Part shown: one piece after another, positions 61,190-64,000 of the stretch
Layout: every line of letters starts with the position of its first letter
Numbering within the stretch: position 1 is the stretch's first letter
NCBI RefSeq assembly: GCF_900102165.1
Contig: NZ_FNBD01000002.1
Coordinates: 186,001-250,000 of the forward strand
DNA from: Cellulophaga baltica
GTDB taxonomy: Bacteria; Bacteroidota; Bacteroidia; Flavobacteriales; Flavobacteriaceae
Reading direction: 5' to 3'
Length of the DNA stretch: 64,000 bases
Translations under genes and position numbers: made by a program
The notes under the pieces: generated by a model
What the model was told of the DNA's origin: nothing
Databases searched by the model: none
Seen by the model: only the letters and a program-made list of their open reading frames with translations

Positions 61190-62827
61190 ATGATTTCGGT
61201 AGATAATATTGCAGTAGAGTTTAGTGGCGACACCCTTTTTAGTGACGTTTCATTTGTAATTAATGAAACGGATAAAATTGCTTTAATGGGAAAGAATGGT
61301 GCTGGAAAATCTACCATGATGAAAATTATTGCCGGAGTACAAAAAGCAACACTTGGCAATATACGCTACCCTAAAGAAGCCGTCATTGCTTATTTACCAC
61401 AACATTTATTGACAGAAGATAATTGTACTGTTTTTGAGGAAGCATCTAAGGCTTTCGCTCAAGTATTCACCATGCAAAAAGAAATGGCTGAATTAAATAC
61501 TGCGCTAGAAACTAGAACAGATTACGAGTCTGACGAATACATGAAGCTCATTCAGAAAGTATCTGATTTAGGTGAAAAATATTACGCCTTAGAAGAAATT
61601 AACTATGAAGCAGAGGTTGAAAAAGCTTTAGCCGGACTTGGGTTTAAACGTGAAGATTTTCACCGTCAAACGAGCGAATTTAGTGGTGGTTGGCGTATGC
61701 GTATTGAGTTGACTAAAATATTATTACAAAAGCCAGATCTTATTTTATTAGATGAGCCTACCAACCATGTAGACATAGAATCTGTCATATGGTTAGAAGA
61801 TTTTCTTTTAAATAAGGCAAAAGCCGTTGTGGTTATATCTCACGATAAAACTTTTATTGATAACATCACCAATAGAACCATTGAGGTAACTATGGGGCGC
61901 ATTTACGATTATAAAGCAAACTACTCTCACTACCTACAATTGCGAGAAGACCGCAGAAGCCATCAAATAAAAGCGTTCCAAGAGCAACAAAAATTTATTG
62001 CAGACAACCAAGCATTTATTGATCGTTTTAAAGGCACGTATTCTAAAACCAACCAAGTTACTTCTAGAGAGCGCATGTTGGAAAAATTAGAAATTATCGA
62101 AATTGATGAAATAGACAATGCTTCATTACGCTTGAGATTTCCTCCTGCACAGCGTTCTGGTGATTACCCTGTTACCGTAAATGCATTGACCAAAACTTAC
62201 GGAGAACATGTAGTGTTTAAAGATGCTAACATGAGTATTTCTCGTGGAGAAAAAGTTTCTTTTGTAGGAAGAAACGGTGAAGGTAAATCTACCATGATCA
62301 AAGCGATTATGGGTGAAATAGATTTTGAAGGAGAGTGCCAATTAGGACACAATGTAAAAGTGGGGTATTTTGCTCAGAACCAAGCATCATTATTAGATCA
62401 AAACCTAACCGTTTTTCAAACGGTAGATGAAGTTGCTAAAGGAGACATCCGAACACAAATGAAAAACATCTTAGGAAGGTTCATGTTTGGAGGAGAAGAT
62501 GTTGAAAAGAAAGTAAGCGTACTCTCTGGAGGAGAAAAAACAAGATTAGCAATGGTTAAATTATTATTAGAACCCGTAAACTTGTTAATTCTGGATGAGC
62601 CTACGAACCACTTAGATTTGAAATCTAAGGATGTTCTAAAAGAAGCTTTATTAGATTTTGATGGTACATTAATTCTAGTATCTCATGACCGTGACTTTTT
62701 ACAAGGACTTTCTCAGAAAGTATTTGAATTTAAAGACAAACGTGTTATCGAACATTTTGAAAGTATTGATGCTTTCTTAGAACGTAATAGAATTCAAAAT
62801 TTAAAAGAAATAGATTTAAAGAATTAA
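61190..62827 (+). CDS. ABC-F family ATPase
   Basis: The 545-residue protein has two full ABC domains in one chain and no membrane part. Domain 1: Walker A GKNGAGKST (34-42), signature FSGGWRMR, Walker B LILLDEPTNHVD. Domain 2: Walker A GRNGEGKST, signature LSGGEKTRL, Walker B LLILDEPTNHLD. The linker between the domains (about 235-320) is charged and has the helical P-site-tRNA interaction motif style. ABC-F proteins act on ribosomes; YbiT-like members are the best fit by length and spacing. It overlaps the convergent cysteine-cluster gene by four bases (TTAA). Confidence 0.93.
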   Translation: MISVDNIAVEFSGDTLFSDVSFVINETDKIALMGKNGAGKSTMMKIIAGVQKATLGNIRYPKEAVIAYLPQHLLTEDNCTVFEEASKAFAQVFTMQKEMAELNTALETRTDYESDEYMKLIQKVSDLGEKYYALEEINYEAEVEKALAGLGFKREDFHRQTSEFSGGWRMRIELTKILLQKPDLILLDEPTNHVDIESVIWLEDFLLNKAKAVVVISHDKTFIDNITNRTIEVTMGRIYDYKANYSHYLQLREDRRSHQIKAFQEQQKFIADNQAFIDRFKGTYSKTNQVTSRERMLEKLEIIEIDEIDNASLRLRFPPAQRSGDYPVTVNALTKTYGEHVVFKDANMSISRGEKVSFVGRNGEGKSTMIKAIMGEIDFEGECQLGHNVKVGYFAQNQASLLDQNLTVFQTVDEVAKGDIRTQMKNILGRFMFGGEDVEKKVSVLSGGEKTRLAMVKLLLEPVNLLILDEPTNHLDLKSKDVLKEALLDFDGTLILVSHDRDFLQGLSQKVFEFKDKRVIEHFESIDAFLERNRIQNLKEIDLKN

Positions 62828-63438
62828 GCACAATCTTTAAATCCTCTAGGAAATGGGCGGTAGGCGTAGTATTGTAATACCTCCTCTATCGCTAAGATTA
62901 AAGCTCTGTTTATAGGAACTATTTGGTTGCCTAGAATAAAGTCTATTTGAGAAAGTTTCATATAGTAATCCGTAAAAACCGGAACATACAAGCCTTTTTG
63001 CATGCTTATTCTTGCTTCATCAAAATTCTGAGCCTGCTCTTCTTTAATTATTTTACAAGTTGCCAAACGCATTTCACCAAATTTATCACGATTGGCACCA
63101 TAGCCAAATAACCTACAGATAAGACCTCTGTAGATATAGTCACTACATTTACCATTACCATTGTTTTTATCCACTAACGAAAGTGGTTGGTATATATGGC
63201 ATACTGCACTTGAACCTGCCTTTAAAGTATCTAAAGTTTCCCCTGCCAAGCCATTAACAAATAAATGATATGCCCAAGGAAGAAATTCTAATGGAGACGC
63301 ATCTACTTCGGCATGCGTACAACATTTACCACAACCAGCCTTGCAATGCAAGGAAGTTTTCTCCTGAAAAGAAGCAATTTCTTTATCCAGACCAGCGTAC
63401 AGATTATCTACCGCTCTAACTTTCTTAATAATAGACAT
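62824..63438 (-). CDS. YkgJ family cysteine cluster protein
   Basis: The start chosen is at 63438 (MSIIKKVRAV), giving 204 residues; an upstream in-frame ATG at 63480 would add 14 residues. The cluster is LHCKAGCGKCCTHAEVDASP, with further cysteines in GKCSDYIYRGLICRLFGYGA and ATCKIIKEEQ. This pattern (CxxxCxxCC then later C) is the YkgJ type, thought to bind zinc or an iron-sulfur cluster. Function is not established. Confidence 0.88.
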   Translation of the reverse strand: MSIIKKVRAVDNLYAGLDKEIASFQEKTSLHCKAGCGKCCTHAEVDASPLEFLPWAYHLFVNGLAGETLDTLKAGSSAVCHIYQPLSLVDKNNGNGKCSDYIYRGLICRLFGYGANRDKFGEMRLATCKIIKEEQAQNFDEARISMQKGLYVPVFTDYYMKLSQIDFILGNQIVPINRALILAIEEVLQYYAYRPFPRGFKDCA

Positions 63439-63520
63439 TAAGGTTAAAAATTTAGGAGGTAAATGTAGACTAAAAAACAATTGATATTACATCAATCTTA
63501 CGTATGGAACATAAAAAAAA

Positions 63521-64000
63521 TTAAGCGGATTTACGCATGCGTTTTGGACCATACCAAAGCCAAAAACCCGTGATGGTAAAAAACAATAAAGCAATGCTCA
63601 TCACTGTTGTATACAGTATTTTAATAGGACTTCCTGAAGTGTTAAAATAAATATCTAAGACAGAACCGTCATGTATGTTCTCTACAAAATCTGATTGGCG
63701 TTTGCCAAATTCTAGTAACTGTCCTGTAGCGCCGTCTAATTGTAAACCGTAATAGTCTTCATAGATAAACTTAATCACCCCTTTATCTTTTCGGATGTCT
63801 ACACGATCTAAAGCTAATGGTGTATTTTTCGCGACAGAATCTTTAATTACTCTGGCTGCTTTTTCGTAAAGCACACCTAATGGCAACCATTCAGAAAATT
63901 CTGAGCTAGACCCTATTTGGGTTTCGGCAAGAAGAACGCCTGCACTATTTTTTTTCCAACCTAGTAAGAGCCCCGAAACCGAAATAAAGAAGAAAAAAAA
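63521..64000 (-). CDS. PepSY-associated membrane protein, C-terminal part (cut by window edge)
   Basis: The frame is open from base 64000 to a stop at 63521, giving 159 residues of a longer protein. A membrane segment at the edge (FFFFISVSGLLLGWKKNSAG) is followed by a periplasmic stretch with RVDIRKDKGVIKFIYEDYYG, LQLDGATGQLLEFGKRQS and a last helix near ILYTTVMSIALLFFTITGFWLWYGPKR. This is the PepSY/TM-helix layout seen in iron-uptake associated reductases. The N-terminal helices and partner genes are outside the window. Confidence 0.85.
   Translation of the reverse strand, partial: FFFFFISVSGLLLGWKKNSAGVLLAETQIGSSSEFSEWLPLGVLYEKAARVIKDSVAKNTPLALDRVDIRKDKGVIKFIYEDYYGLQLDGATGQLLEFGKRQSDFVENIHDGSVLDIYFNTSGSPIKILYTTVMSIALLFFTITGFWLWYGPKRMRKSA

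Noticed and set aside
1-64000. CRISPR array, insertion sequence, prophage or rRNA operon
   Set aside because: No regularly spaced repeats, transposase or integrase motifs, phage structural genes or rRNA segments were seen.

Overview
This window looks like chromosomal DNA of a marine member of the family Flavobacteriaceae (Bacteroidota). The evidence is AT-rich DNA, SusC/SusD pairs, type IX secretion C-terminal domains, a fused SecDF, a Rho factor with a long disordered insert, many DUFs largely confined to Bacteroidota (DUF4293, DUF6588, BT_3928-like), and promoters of the TTG-N19..22-TAnnTTTG type. A genus cannot be fixed from sequence alone; the Cellulophaga/Maribacter/Zobellia neighbourhood is only an inference. 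No insertion sequence, prophage, CRISPR array or rRNA operon was seen.

Region 1 (1-11671, all minus strand) is a polysaccharide utilization locus. Reading in the direction of transcription it holds a membrane-tethered sensor/HTH regulator, SusC, SusD, a surface lipoprotein made of two PKD-like and two copies of an unnamed domain, a GH16 lipoprotein with laminarinase-type catalytic residues, and a GH3 beta-glucosidase cut by the window edge. The GH16 plus GH3 combination points to laminarin (beta-1,3-glucan) or a similar mixed glucan. A strong hairpin with a T-tract separates GH16 from GH3.

Region 2 (11730-29766) is mostly housekeeping: clpS, an M57 metalloprotease lipoprotein, prmA, tpiA, a DoxX-type membrane protein, a DUF1599 protein, folP-cdaA (folate synthesis and c-di-AMP), a DUF3667 protein, an ABC exporter, truA, a phosphoesterase, rho, a lipoprotein, two tandem paralogous membrane proteins, rpsT, two identical tRNA-Glu genes and proS.

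Region 3 (29863-42420) holds a strikingly biased lipoprotein (Gly/Tyr/Trp-rich then Ser/Arg-rich) next to an OmpP1/FadL porin, two paralogous type B T9SS cargo proteins, folE-cysS, a 534-bp gene-poor gap that may hold decayed coding sequence, and a yidD, lgt, DUF192, GNAT, ABC-ATPase run. The ABC-ATPase is asymmetric: by motif inspection only one of its two composite ATP sites can be complete.

Region 4 (42466-64000) has secDF, mdh, a two-component pair whose response regulator is a lone receiver, a DUF6588 protein, gyrB, asnB, a DUF2911 protein, a FUSC-type membrane protein, a lipoprotein amidohydrolase, mqo, an ABC-F ATPase, a cysteine-cluster protein and the end of a PepSY membrane protein. 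Both routes of malate oxidation (NAD-linked Mdh and quinone-linked Mqo) are present. Three convergent gene pairs overlap by exactly the four bases of their stop codons.
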